From IMG/VR virus record IMGVR_UViG_3300046734_000109, positions 1 to 22,776 of that record: a DNA stretch of 22,776 nucleotides; one strand, given 5' to 3'. The notes below the pieces were generated by a model. The model was not told the DNA's origin, ran no database searches, and saw only the letters and a list, made by a program, of their open reading frames with translations. The stretch's first letter is position 1. Each line of letters opens with the position of its first letter. Shown here piece after piece: positions 7,492 to 14,516 of this stretch. Made by a program: the position numbers and the translations under genes. Origin of the DNA: a virus.

Positions 7492-7751
7492 TAGGATTTA
7501 CCACATTTCCATTTACGTAATGCAAGAGCCTTTCGTGTAGGACGACCCTTGTTGTCCTTCATTGGTCCTTTGACCCCACCCATCCTAGCACAGAAAGACT
7601 TCTTACGCTTTCCTCCACCAGGTTGAGGTGCCTTTAAATTAGAACCAGTTTCCCGGTTATACTTATCACGACCAGCTTTAGTAAGACCACCAGATCGTGA
7701 CTTGTGTGTACCAATTTTTAATTTTACGGAAGGTTTACTTTTTGCAGCCAC
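7491..7751 (-). CDS. DUF6321-like small basic protein
   Basis: The product has 86 residues from a GTG start with AGGAGG five nt upstream. The conserved pattern is GGLTKAGRDKYNRETGSNL, then KRKKSFCARMGG, GPMKD and GRPTRKALALRKWKC. I recall this pattern as a phage domain of unknown function (DUF6321). It is highly basic and contains three Cys, so DNA binding or a minor virion role is possible, by composition only. The stop overlaps the next gene as TAATG. Confidence 0.8.
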   Translation of the reverse strand: MAAKSKPSVKLKIGTHKSRSGGLTKAGRDKYNRETGSNLKAPQPGGGKRKKSFCARMGGVKGPMKDNKGRPTRKALALRKWKCGKS

Positions 7752-7779
7752 CTTTACCTCCTTTCTTTTTACCAGCCAT
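7735..7779 (-). CDS. Possible 14-residue Lys/Gly peptide
   Basis: The ATG at 7779 overlaps the HLIP stop as TAATG and encodes MAGKKKGGKGGCKK. It ends 16 nt past the GTG start of the next gene, in another frame. The same bases form AAAGGAGG, the ribosome-binding site of that gene, so the peptide may only be a coupling leader. Real status is uncertain. Confidence 0.3.
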   Translation of the reverse strand: MAGKKKGGKGGCKK

Positions 7780-7973
7780 TACCAAATACCGGGGATAATT
7801 TGACCAGTTAGTGCATACGCTCCAAGCGCAGCCATCACACCTAGCATAGCCAGGCGACCGTTTAGCATTTCAGCTTTTTCGTTATGTGTCACAGTGTAAT
7901 CTTTGTCAGTGTACATGGTGGGTTCTTTAGCAAATAGGTTTTGTTGTCCGTGTTCGTTGGTGGTAACAGTCAT
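7779..7973 (-). CDS. hli: High-light-inducible protein (HLIP)
   Basis: The 64-residue protein has the chlorophyll-binding motif ExxNGRxAMxG: E35, N38, G39, R40, A42, M43, G45 in AEMLNGRLAMLG. A single transmembrane helix (about 41-59) follows, with the end GQIIPGIW. HLIPs bind chlorophyll and carotenoid in the thylakoid membrane and protect photosystems from excess light. Phage copies are thought to keep photosynthesis running during infection. It is coupled by TAATG to the scaffold gene, so it should be expressed late with the virion proteins. Confidence 0.93.
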   Translation of the reverse strand: MTVTTNEHGQQNLFAKEPTMYTDKDYTVTHNEKAEMLNGRLAMLGVMAALGAYALTGQIIPGIW

Positions 7974-8620
7974 TAGAATGAGATGTCAGAGTTTTCTAGT
8001 TTACGCATAATGTCTGATCTATAGGCAGGATCTTTATCATAACGTGGATCTGACATAGCTTGTACAAGTTCAGCCTGACTACGGAATGATTCATTCTTTT
8101 GATTAGAACCTTTACCTGTCAACAGTTGACCTTCTTTACCTACAGAATCAGTATATTTACTATACAATGCTTGTACTGCAAAGAAGATTGCACTGGGATT
8201 ACCATCTGCCATAACAGAATCATACATTTTAACCTCTTCTTTAGAAAGAGAGTCTCCAGCCCAATTAACCATTGCTTTATAAGCTTGGTGACCACCAACC
8301 ATTTCAAACAACTGTTCAGCTTGTTGTTCAGAAAGAACTTCTTTGCTAGATTCTTCTTGCTCTTCTTGATTGTCTAGTACTTCTTCAGGGGCTTCTTCTT
8401 GCTCCCCTTCTTCACTGGTTTCGGATTCATTTCTTGGTTGTCCTAGTTTACTTTGTAGTTCAAGGTAAGCTTGTTCTAGTGCTTGTGGATCTGAAAACTT
8501 ACCTGCAAGTAGTTGTGGTTCTCCTGAAATAGATTCTGCTACTTCAAGAGAGTTCTGCTCATCAGCATTAAATTGTGGCTGATCAGCAGGTGTTTCATTC
8601 ATTGTTAAAACTTCTGACAT
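7973..8620 (-). CDS. Capsid assembly scaffolding protein (T7 gp9-like)
   Basis: The 215-residue, strongly acidic protein lies between portal and capsid. It has the scaffold-type motif LLAGKFSDPQALEQAYLELQ, a Glu-rich middle (about 65-105), the helical segment QQAEQLFEMVGG, and the C-terminal AQAMSDPRY-like stretch MSDPRYDKDPAYRSDIMRKL. Scaffolds direct procapsid assembly and then leave. The ATG starts right after the portal stop; an in-frame ATG six codons later is possible. The stop overlaps the next gene as TAATG. Confidence 0.88.
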   Translation of the reverse strand: MSEVLTMNETPADQPQFNADEQNSLEVAESISGEPQLLAGKFSDPQALEQAYLELQSKLGQPRNESETSEEGEQEEAPEEVLDNQEEQEESSKEVLSEQQAEQLFEMVGGHQAYKAMVNWAGDSLSKEEVKMYDSVMADGNPSAIFFAVQALYSKYTDSVGKEGQLLTGKGSNQKNESFRSQAELVQAMSDPRYDKDPAYRSDIMRKLENSDISF

Positions 8621-8621
8621 A

Positions 8622-10187
8622 TTATTGCTGTGGTGGTGGTTGTTGTTGCATCATTTGAGCTGATGCTTGCTCACGTTTCTGATCTACTGAAGCTAGTTGT
8701 CCAGCTTGTTGAGCCAACATCATTTGTTGTTGTTGTTGAGCAGCAGCCTGTTGTTCTTGCTGGATCTCTTGCATACTCTTAACAAGATTCAATGTATCAA
8801 TACCAGACGAAGCAGCCAAACGTTTAACTACTTCTTCAGGATTAATGTATTCTTGAATAGCTTGTGGTCCCATTGTCTGTGCAATGACAGTAAGGAACTG
8901 TGCAAGGCTTTCACGGTCTTGACCACGACCAAGTGCATTAATACCAGCTACAATAGTAGGCTTGACAATATCACCTTTAGGTAGACGTGGTATCTCACCT
9001 GTCTTTTGTGCAACAGAAAGTTTACGATTCAAATAAGGTACAAGGAATTCAACAGTAAGTAGACTGAACAGTCCACCAAGTTGTTGTTCTAGTTCTAGCT
9101 GTGTCATACGTACTTCTTCAGCAGTAGTACGTTCACTATTCCTTACATTAAGAATAAGGAATGCATCACTAATTCGTTGTGATAAACCTCCTACCATTTG
9201 ATAAGCAGTTTGAAAGTCAGCCGTTTTACCAACCTGTACTACACCAATATCATCAGGTCTACCTTGAATGATAGCTCCGTTGCCTGCTTGTGCAAGCGTC
9301 TGAGGCTTGGTTGTACTGGAGGGTGAAACGGTAAACACTACCTTAGCAGCGGCTGCACTGCCTTCTACAAGGGCTTGTGACAGAGCTTCAAGTGACTTCA
9401 AGTCACCAATGAATTCTTCTACACGTCCACGTCCATAAGCTTCACCATCAACATGGTTAAACCTAAGTGGAAGCCAAGGGTTAGAATCAACAGGAGCTTT
9501 ACCCATTGACTTAGGTAGTATATCATTATAAACCTCCTGATGCCACACCCATCTGTTGTTGTCTAAGATTACGTGTGTATAAACATCACATTCATCAGTT
9601 GATGTGTCATCTACATTTTCCCAATTGTTTTTCTGGTCAAATGCAGGATAATTTTTTTTGAGTAGTTTTTTAGAGATTGTTTCTTTTGTTACAATTTCAA
9701 TAACATTACCACTACCATCTCTATCTACAACATAACGGTTCAAAGGATATAGTTTAAGACCATCCTTTCCCATATAGATAAGAGCATTACCAGCAACGAC
9801 TAAATGCTTTAGTGCTTGGTGAACAATTACACGATCAGTAGAAGCTGCAATAGATTCCATGATAGTTCGTTCAACTTTAGCAAACGACAAGTCAAGTTCT
9901 GATCTAATGTCTGGTCCTAGTTCTCCGGGGATATTAATATCATTAACCTGTAGCTTAAAGAAGCTGGTTTGTGGTGGTAGCAAAGCAAGCATTAGTTTAC
10001 TTGCAAGCGTCACCACACCTTTAGCTCCTACACTTTGCCACGGTGTAATGAGATTACGTGCACCTTTATAAGATGTTTCTTCTCCACGGATTAGATAAGG
10101 AAGAGTTAGATCTGCTGCTTGTCTAGCAGTATTTAGAAACTGGGAGCGGTCTGAAGACAATCTTTCATAACGTGATTGAGCAGTCAT
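8622..10187 (-). CDS. Portal (head-tail connector) protein, T7 gp8-like
   Basis: The 521-residue protein (T7 gp8 has 536) matches the T7-family portal at its start (RYERLSSDRSQFLNTARQAA) and in LPPQTSFFKL, GRVEEFIGDLKSLEALSQAL and NSERTTAEEVRMTQLELEQQ. Twelve copies are expected to form the ring through which DNA is packaged and ejected. The C-terminus is a Gln-rich coil ending in Pro and Gln repeats. The start is coupled by TAATG to the gp7.3-like gene. Confidence 0.96.
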   Translation of the reverse strand: MTAQSRYERLSSDRSQFLNTARQAADLTLPYLIRGEETSYKGARNLITPWQSVGAKGVVTLASKLMLALLPPQTSFFKLQVNDINIPGELGPDIRSELDLSFAKVERTIMESIAASTDRVIVHQALKHLVVAGNALIYMGKDGLKLYPLNRYVVDRDGSGNVIEIVTKETISKKLLKKNYPAFDQKNNWENVDDTSTDECDVYTHVILDNNRWVWHQEVYNDILPKSMGKAPVDSNPWLPLRFNHVDGEAYGRGRVEEFIGDLKSLEALSQALVEGSAAAAKVVFTVSPSSTTKPQTLAQAGNGAIIQGRPDDIGVVQVGKTADFQTAYQMVGGLSQRISDAFLILNVRNSERTTAEEVRMTQLELEQQLGGLFSLLTVEFLVPYLNRKLSVAQKTGEIPRLPKGDIVKPTIVAGINALGRGQDRESLAQFLTVIAQTMGPQAIQEYINPEEVVKRLAASSGIDTLNLVKSMQEIQQEQQAAAQQQQQMMLAQQAGQLASVDQKREQASAQMMQQQPPPQQ

Positions 10188-10726
10188 TATATATTAATAC
10201 CTAAACTAGAAGAAGCAGGTAAACCCGGAGACAATCCTGTTGAAACTTGGGGTTTGATTTGTAAAGGTCTACGTTTAAATGCACTTGTACCTCCCTGTGA
10301 ACCAGGTAAATTAGAAATACTTTGAAGTTGCAATTGGGCAGTTCTACTACCAGCAAGTTGATTTTGTTGTGCAGTCCTGCTAGCAATTTCTAATTGTTTC
10401 AAACGTTCCTCTTGTTCTCTAGCTAATCGTTCTTGTTCAGCTTTAGACTCAGCAGCTATCCTATCTAATTCTTGTTGCCTTTGAGCTTCTTCTTGTGCAC
10501 GTTCCTCTGCACGTTTTTCATTTTCTTGTGCTTGTGCTGCGTCGCGAGCAACAATATCGTAAACCCCACCAGCAGCTCCTGGTCGGTTATCTGGACTCAA
10601 TGTATTTGGATTAGCATTTAAAAAAGCTAGTACTTCACGAGGATCTGTACCTGCCTGTTGAGCGGCATACATATCCATATGACCAAAGTAATCGTTTCTA
10701 GCTCCTGCTGCTGTGCTTATAGTCAT
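10187..10726 (-). CDS. gp7.3-like virion/tail assembly protein
   Basis: The 179-residue protein has an N-terminal segment NDYFGHMDMYAAQQAG, a long charged coiled coil rich in Glu, Gln, Arg and Ala (about 60-125), then a flexible basic C-terminus ending SSSLGINI. T7 gp7.3, a tail-assembly/host-range virion protein immediately upstream of the portal, also ends in GINI as I recall, and the gene position is the same. The match is in position and tail rather than overall sequence. The stop forms a TAATG overlap with the portal start. Confidence 0.6.
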   Translation of the reverse strand: MTISTAAGARNDYFGHMDMYAAQQAGTDPREVLAFLNANPNTLSPDNRPGAAGGVYDIVARDAAQAQENEKRAEERAQEEAQRQQELDRIAAESKAEQERLAREQEERLKQLEIASRTAQQNQLAGSRTAQLQLQSISNLPGSQGGTSAFKRRPLQIKPQVSTGLSPGLPASSSLGINI

Positions 10727-10741
10727 AATGTTTAAATTGGT

Positions 10742-10924
10742 TTAGTTTTCTTCCATGTATTTAATGATCCATTCAACAACATTACGTTGTCCAGATCTAT
10801 ACATAATTTTTGAATGCGAATCTTCAGGTGAAGGATTCACTGGTGGAAAAGCTTTTTCTAATTGATGGACTAAACCACGGGCTTGCATACCCACGGTTTC
10901 AAGCGTATTGGGGGAGATTGACAT
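10742..10924 (-). CDS. Hypothetical 60-residue protein
   Basis: The chosen start, MSISPNTLETVG, overlaps the NrdB end by 26 nt. An in-frame ATG at 10993 would overlap NrdB by 95 nt. The protein is helical with a central Pro-rich turn (FPPVNPSPEDSHSK) and a C-terminal helix, RNVVEWIIKYMEEN. The family is not recognised. It sits at the border between nucleotide metabolism and head genes. Confidence 0.6.
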   Translation of the reverse strand: MSISPNTLETVGMQARGLVHQLEKAFPPVNPSPEDSHSKIMYRSGQRNVVEWIIKYMEEN

Positions 10925-11615
10925 TACTATGCTCGAAGAAGGCTGGCATTCTAGCTGATTTAGTTGCAGAAAGTTCTGGGGCTTTACCCTCATACATTAA
11001 GCGATCACTAGAATCAAGCCAAAATTTTTTGTCCAAATATTTATCGGTAGTATTACTACCTAGTGGTTGCATTACCCAATTGATAGTTGCCTTGCGGAGT
11101 TTATCAAGACTAGGGCTGACAGTAAGCCCCAACTCGCGACAAACAAGGCTATTGGCAGCAACGTGAATTTGTTCATCTCTACTTATATCCGCACTAACTG
11201 TTCGCATTCCAGCATCACCATTAAAGCGGAAGAATGGTAAAAGAACGAAGAAAATTGCACGTTCGGCCACCATCGCTTTGAGGATCGTATGATCAGGATG
11301 CGTAGTCCAAGCTTCCCTGATCCGGAGAGCTTCCGATTCAGCTTTTTCGTCAACACCGTAAGCATTGGCAATGTAACCAAGTGCCAGGTCGTGATTTTCC
11401 TCGTCGGTGATATTTGATTCCAGTAACTCCCTCGATAGTTTTGGTACGTCGGTAGCCAATCCATCACGAATAAAATCTCCCACAGGTAGTTCCATATGTC
11501 GCAACGCAAGAGCACGGAGTACCGTCTCTTCCGCCCCTGCCTTGCATGATCCGGCAGTTGTCTGGACTGGTGTCCATTTTCTTTTTCTGTTTAGTAGTTT
11601 TTCGTAAGGGTTCAT
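10899..11615 (-). CDS. nrdB: Ribonucleotide reductase radical-generating subunit (NrdB-like)
   Basis: The 238-residue ferritin-like protein starts at an ATGA overlap with NrdA; an upstream in-frame ATG at 11630 would add five residues. Numbered from that longer form, likely dimetal ligands are E47, E77 and H80 (EENH), E123 (AERAIFF), E153 and H156 (DEQIH). The position four after H80, where the E. coli radical Tyr122 sits, is Leu here. That suggests a metal-based oxidant rather than a tyrosyl radical, by inference. It is shorter than bacterial NrdB (about 375 residues). The coupled position after NrdA supports the pairing. Confidence 0.82.
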   Translation of the reverse strand: MNPYEKLLNRKRKWTPVQTTAGSCKAGAEETVLRALALRHMELPVGDFIRDGLATDVPKLSRELLESNITDEENHDLALGYIANAYGVDEKAESEALRIREAWTTHPDHTILKAMVAERAIFFVLLPFFRFNGDAGMRTVSADISRDEQIHVAANSLVCRELGLTVSPSLDKLRKATINWVMQPLGSNTTDKYLDKKFWLDSSDRLMYEGKAPELSATKSARMPAFFEHSNVNLPQYA

Positions 11616-12979
11616 TCTTGGCAATCGCATGTAATTTGTTCATTTAAAATGTCCTCCAAATAAGTCTCCACATCTTCTGCATCTAATGCAGCATATGCAT
11701 CTGATTTATCTTGTGTATCACTCATTACTTGAAGTGAATAATAAAGGCTTGTTTGCGGGGACCGTAGCCACTCTTCCACGAACGCATTGTCGTAGGTTAC
11801 CATATCACTCCATGAATTGAAGCTATAACCGTGAAGAAGCCCTGTGGTATCTAGTAGAGTCATGATGCCATCAGCAACACGTTTGTAAGCTTCCCAGCCT
11901 ACCTTAGAGGCGATCTCTACGTCACCATAGTTATAAGTTTGTACTCCGAAAGTACCTGAGTCGCGATCGACTGTCTGCGAGATAGGTGGAGCGATTTCTG
12001 GTGTGCAAGTATAGCCATCCAGATCCAAGCTTCTATAACTGCAACTGGCGGTTGGAGCGATAGCAAAGGCTCGAACCATATTATTAATCCGAGCGATTGT
12101 GGCTGCTTGGTTAACTCCTGAAGCAATTTGAGAGACAAGTTCATAAGCAGCAGAGCGGATAATTTCTTTGTTGTTGTATTGTTCTAATGCACGTCCAAAT
12201 TGATCGTAAGTTACTCCGTACCTCCGTAGGAGATTTGCGAGGCCAAGCATGCCGAGTCCCACCTGTCTATCAACTTCAGGCGAGAGGTATTCTCCAGAAT
12301 CTCCGACAGCTGTCCTACTATGTAGGCTGCACAATTCGGACATACCTTCAACAAATGCTCGTGGGATGTCATCGAACTCACAGGCTCCAAGATTGATATG
12401 CTGTAGTAGACAGGTACCTCGTGATGGCAAGTATACTTCGAGACAGACGTTACCTCTGATGCGATTTCCTTCATTGTCATACTTTACTTTGTTGAGCCAG
12501 ATGTCACCTGATTTGATTCCAAATAATAGTTCTTCCTTGAACGTACAATCCTTCCACCACTCTTCAGTGATGTTGATGCATCGTTTGACCCAAGGTAGTT
12601 CGGATCTACTAGCAGTAATAAACTCCCTAGCATCAGGATGGGATAAGTCAAGGTGCAACACAATCGCACCATTCTTGTAGATACCCCCACGTCTAAGTAT
12701 TTCATTTAATGATGAATAAATTTTACCAAAACTTACAGGACCAGAAGCAGTAACACCTGACTTTCGTACATAACCTTTTGGGTCAAGTTTAGAAAGATGG
12801 ATAGCACAACCTGCGCCGTACCTAAGAGCATGAGAGGCAAACCTCCAGCTAGCCTCAATACCATTCGGTCCTTCCATTTCATTTTCAACTACAAATACAG
12901 TGCAGCTGACAGGTAAGCGATGAGTAGGATCATCGATCCATGATTGAACACGTCCTGTGCGTGAGATTAAATTAGTCAT
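11612..12979 (-). CDS. nrdA: Ribonucleotide reductase catalytic subunit, short class I type
   Basis: The 455-residue protein reduces ribonucleotides for phage DNA synthesis. Catalytic landmarks are C26 (VSCTVFVV), the thiyl-radical site N177-V-C179-L-E181, the partner C190 (GTCLLQHINL), the radical-transfer pair Y413-Y414 (SLYYSL), and a C-terminal CDC (C451, C453) for reductant exchange. The Tyr pair and the adjacent ferritin-like gene argue for class I rather than the B12-dependent class II. It is much shorter than bacterial NrdA (about 760 residues) and lacks an ATP cone. Cyanophage P60 carries the same kind of short NrdA/NrdB pair, as I recall. The stop overlaps NrdB as ATGA. Confidence 0.9.
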   Translation of the reverse strand: MTNLISRTGRVQSWIDDPTHRLPVSCTVFVVENEMEGPNGIEASWRFASHALRYGAGCAIHLSKLDPKGYVRKSGVTASGPVSFGKIYSSLNEILRRGGIYKNGAIVLHLDLSHPDAREFITASRSELPWVKRCINITEEWWKDCTFKEELLFGIKSGDIWLNKVKYDNEGNRIRGNVCLEVYLPSRGTCLLQHINLGACEFDDIPRAFVEGMSELCSLHSRTAVGDSGEYLSPEVDRQVGLGMLGLANLLRRYGVTYDQFGRALEQYNNKEIIRSAAYELVSQIASGVNQAATIARINNMVRAFAIAPTASCSYRSLDLDGYTCTPEIAPPISQTVDRDSGTFGVQTYNYGDVEIASKVGWEAYKRVADGIMTLLDTTGLLHGYSFNSWSDMVTYDNAFVEEWLRSPQTSLYYSLQVMSDTQDKSDAYAALDAEDVETYLEDILNEQITCDCQE

Positions 12980-13349
12980 TGAGTAGATCAGTTAGGTTTG
13001 GAGGTTTGTAGCTTGGTCCCTTTAGGACTTTACCGTCTGGTCGATAAATAGGTTGTCCATTCTCATCTAGTTTGGACATATTTGATTTATGCACACGATC
13101 CATAGCTTTGTCTAAATCCCAGCCTTCGTTAGCAGCAAACTGATAACACACATAGACAAGATCACAAAGTTCTTTTAGTTGTTCGTGTTCATTTTTAAAA
13201 TGAAATGCTTCGTGAAACTCTGACCATTCTTCATCGATCAAAGATTTCTGGGTCTGTCTCCCACTCATCCCAGATACTTGCAAATTGTAAGCGTCCCGGA
13301 ACTCTTTTGCTTGATCCAATAGAGTCGTTTTGTGTGTTTTCAAGTTCAT
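12972..13349 (-). CDS. mazG: MazG-like nucleotide pyrophosphohydrolase
   Basis: The product has 125 residues from MNLKTHKTTLLDQ. The all-alpha NTP pyrophosphohydrolase motif is visible: EEWSE in the first metal-binding helix (LIDEEWSEFHEAF), then ELCDLVYVCYQFA with E and D of ExxD. The usual phage C-terminal stretch follows (NMSKLDENGQPIYRPDG, then KGPSYKPP). Phage MazG proteins hydrolyse non-canonical or G/C-type nucleoside triphosphates and have been proposed to affect ppGpp or to recycle host nucleotides. No ribosome-binding site is visible. It overlaps DUF3310 upstream and NrdA downstream. Confidence 0.85.
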   Translation of the reverse strand: MNLKTHKTTLLDQAKEFRDAYNLQVSGMSGRQTQKSLIDEEWSEFHEAFHFKNEHEQLKELCDLVYVCYQFAANEGWDLDKAMDRVHKSNMSKLDENGQPIYRPDGKVLKGPSYKPPNLTDLLND

Positions 13350-13518
13350 TTTCAAGGTAGTGGATTGCTTTTTTAAGATCAGAAGCCGCACTATCTTTGT
13401 GACCAGCACGGCAAATATATTTTATTGCATTACCAAGATGGTAGTTTAGTTGCTGGTCTCGGATGAAGTCCCAGCATTCGATGGAACCTCTGGTGTAGTA
13501 GGCAGGTGATTGGGCCAT
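13231..13518 (-). CDS. DUF3310-type protein, possible nucleotide kinase
   Basis: The 95-residue protein has the DUF3310 signature: a helix around IECWDFIRDQQLNYHLG followed by NAIKYICRAGHKD and LKKAIHYLENEL. To my knowledge T7 gp1.7, a dTMP/dGMP kinase, belongs to this family, so a nucleotide-metabolism role is plausible and fits the neighbouring MazG and reductase genes. The domain ends near residue 60. The remaining C-terminal residues overlap the MazG-like gene by up to 119 nt and may be unconstrained. The start overlaps the NblA-like tail. Confidence 0.8.
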   Translation of the reverse strand: MAQSPAYYTRGSIECWDFIRDQQLNYHLGNAIKYICRAGHKDSAASDLKKAIHYLENELENTQNDSIGSSKRVPGRLQFASIWDEWETDPEIFDR

Positions 13519-13715
13519 TGTTTTACTAGGTTGGATACGGTGTTAGCTAAGGCAAAGTTTTGACGTTGCAGTGCCATAAATAAAGTAATAATATCTGATT
13601 TATCAGCTTTAGGTAGTAGGTCTTCAAGTCTTCTTATCTTGAATTCCTGCTCCACTGTCAACTTTGTAATTGGAGGAGGGGGTAAAAAGGATTGGTTGTT
13701 TAGCGGTCCAGTCAT
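13446..13715 (-). CDS. nblA: NblA-like phycobilisome degradation adaptor
   Basis: The product has 89 residues from MTGPLNNQ; an in-frame ATG two codons earlier is possible. The central helix pair, from LTVEQEFKIRRLEDLL through TLFMALQRQNFALANTVSNLVKQW, matches the cyanobacterial NblA pattern (L(S/T)xEQxF(K/D)(I/L) ... LF ... RQ ... N ... Q). NblA recruits Clp protease to phycobilisomes and triggers antenna breakdown, which a phage could use to release amino acids. The core is flanked by a Pro-rich N-terminus and a Pro/Thr/Ser/Asn-rich tail, so it is longer than the usual 60 or so residues. Both ends overlap neighbours in other frames. The assignment is by motif, without a search. Confidence 0.7.
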   Translation of the reverse strand: MTGPLNNQSFLPPPPITKLTVEQEFKIRRLEDLLPKADKSDIITLFMALQRQNFALANTVSNLVKQWPNHLPTTPEVPSNAGTSSETSN

Positions 13716-14391
13716 AATCATCGGTGGTAAGGATCTTTGCAAGTCTTGCGTTTTGCAGTGCAATGTCTTCACCAAGAGCCTTCTCAGCAAAAGCATCTAC
13801 AACTGTTTTCCAAGTGTAACCTTTTTCTTCAAATAAAGCAACAGCACGTTTGATACCAATACCAGGTACACCAGCATAACCATCTGTCTGGTCACCTGCA
13901 AGCGTCTGTATGAGGTGCCAACGTTGTCCTTCTGCTTCATCCACATTCACGGTTTCATCCATGTTGTAGAGCGTTCCAGGTATCTGTCGCATGTCCTTGT
14001 CAGGACTGACGATAATGTTACCAGGATATTCAGTAGCGTAAATACCCATGCTATCATCTGCTTCAAGAGTATTCATCAGTATAACTTCATACTCATCTTT
14101 GAGAGCATTGATCACACGTTTGTATCCACAAGGTTTTTTGCGGTTACGATGTCCTTTATAAGCAGGCATGATCTCTTTACGAAAGTTAGTACTATCACTA
14201 AAGAAAAGAACTACTTCAGGAACATCCCACATGAACTTATTTTTAATTTTATTTAGTTCACGTTTTACTGCTGCGTATGCTTCACTGAATTTGCTGACAA
14301 CTACAATTACATCATCACCAAAGTCTAAGTCAGACTCACAAGAGGCACAAGCCTTATAAACAATGTAATCTGCGTCAACAAATAACTTCAT
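13624..14391 (-). CDS. 5'-3' exonuclease (T7 gp6-like, flap-nuclease fold)
   Basis: The 255-residue protein has acidic metal-binding clusters D6/D8 (FVDADY), D66 (FFSDS), E110/D112/D113 (LEADDSMG) and D131/D133 (SPDKDM). The helix-hairpin-helix-type stretch GDQTDGYAGVPGIGIKRA runs from about 166 to 183. The family removes RNA primers and degrades DNA 5' to 3' during replication and recombination. The recognisable domain ends near ILFTPS; the last 17 or so residues look unconstrained and overlap the NblA-like gene in another frame. Confidence 0.92.
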   Translation of the reverse strand: MKLFVDADYIVYKACASCESDLDFGDDVIVVVSKFSEAYAAVKRELNKIKNKFMWDVPEVVLFFSDSTNFRKEIMPAYKGHRNRKKPCGYKRVINALKDEYEVILMNTLEADDSMGIYATEYPGNIIVSPDKDMRQIPGTLYNMDETVNVDEAEGQRWHLIQTLAGDQTDGYAGVPGIGIKRAVALFEEKGYTWKTVVDAFAEKALGEDIALQNARLAKILTTDDYDWTAKQPILFTPSSNYKVDSGAGIQDKKT

Positions 14392-14516
14392 TTACCTTGG
14401 CCTCTATATTTCTTTTTACCTTTACGTGGCTTACTATGCAAACCGTTACCTTGACGGGTTTTCTTTGATGTAAACGGAATTACGTTTTGTAATCCCATCA
14501 TTGATTTACTTCTCAT
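14388..14516 (-). CDS. Small very basic protein, 42 residues
   Basis: It starts at a TAATG overlap with the polymerase stop and ends at an ATGA overlap with the exonuclease start, so it is fully coupled in the operon. The product begins MRSKSMMGLQNVIPFTS and ends in a lysine/arginine-rich segment, GKKKYRGQGK. It could bind nucleic acid, but no known domain is recognised. The exact fit between two replication genes supports it as real. Confidence 0.65.
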   Translation of the reverse strand: MRSKSMMGLQNVIPFTSKKTRQGNGLHSKPRKGKKKYRGQGK

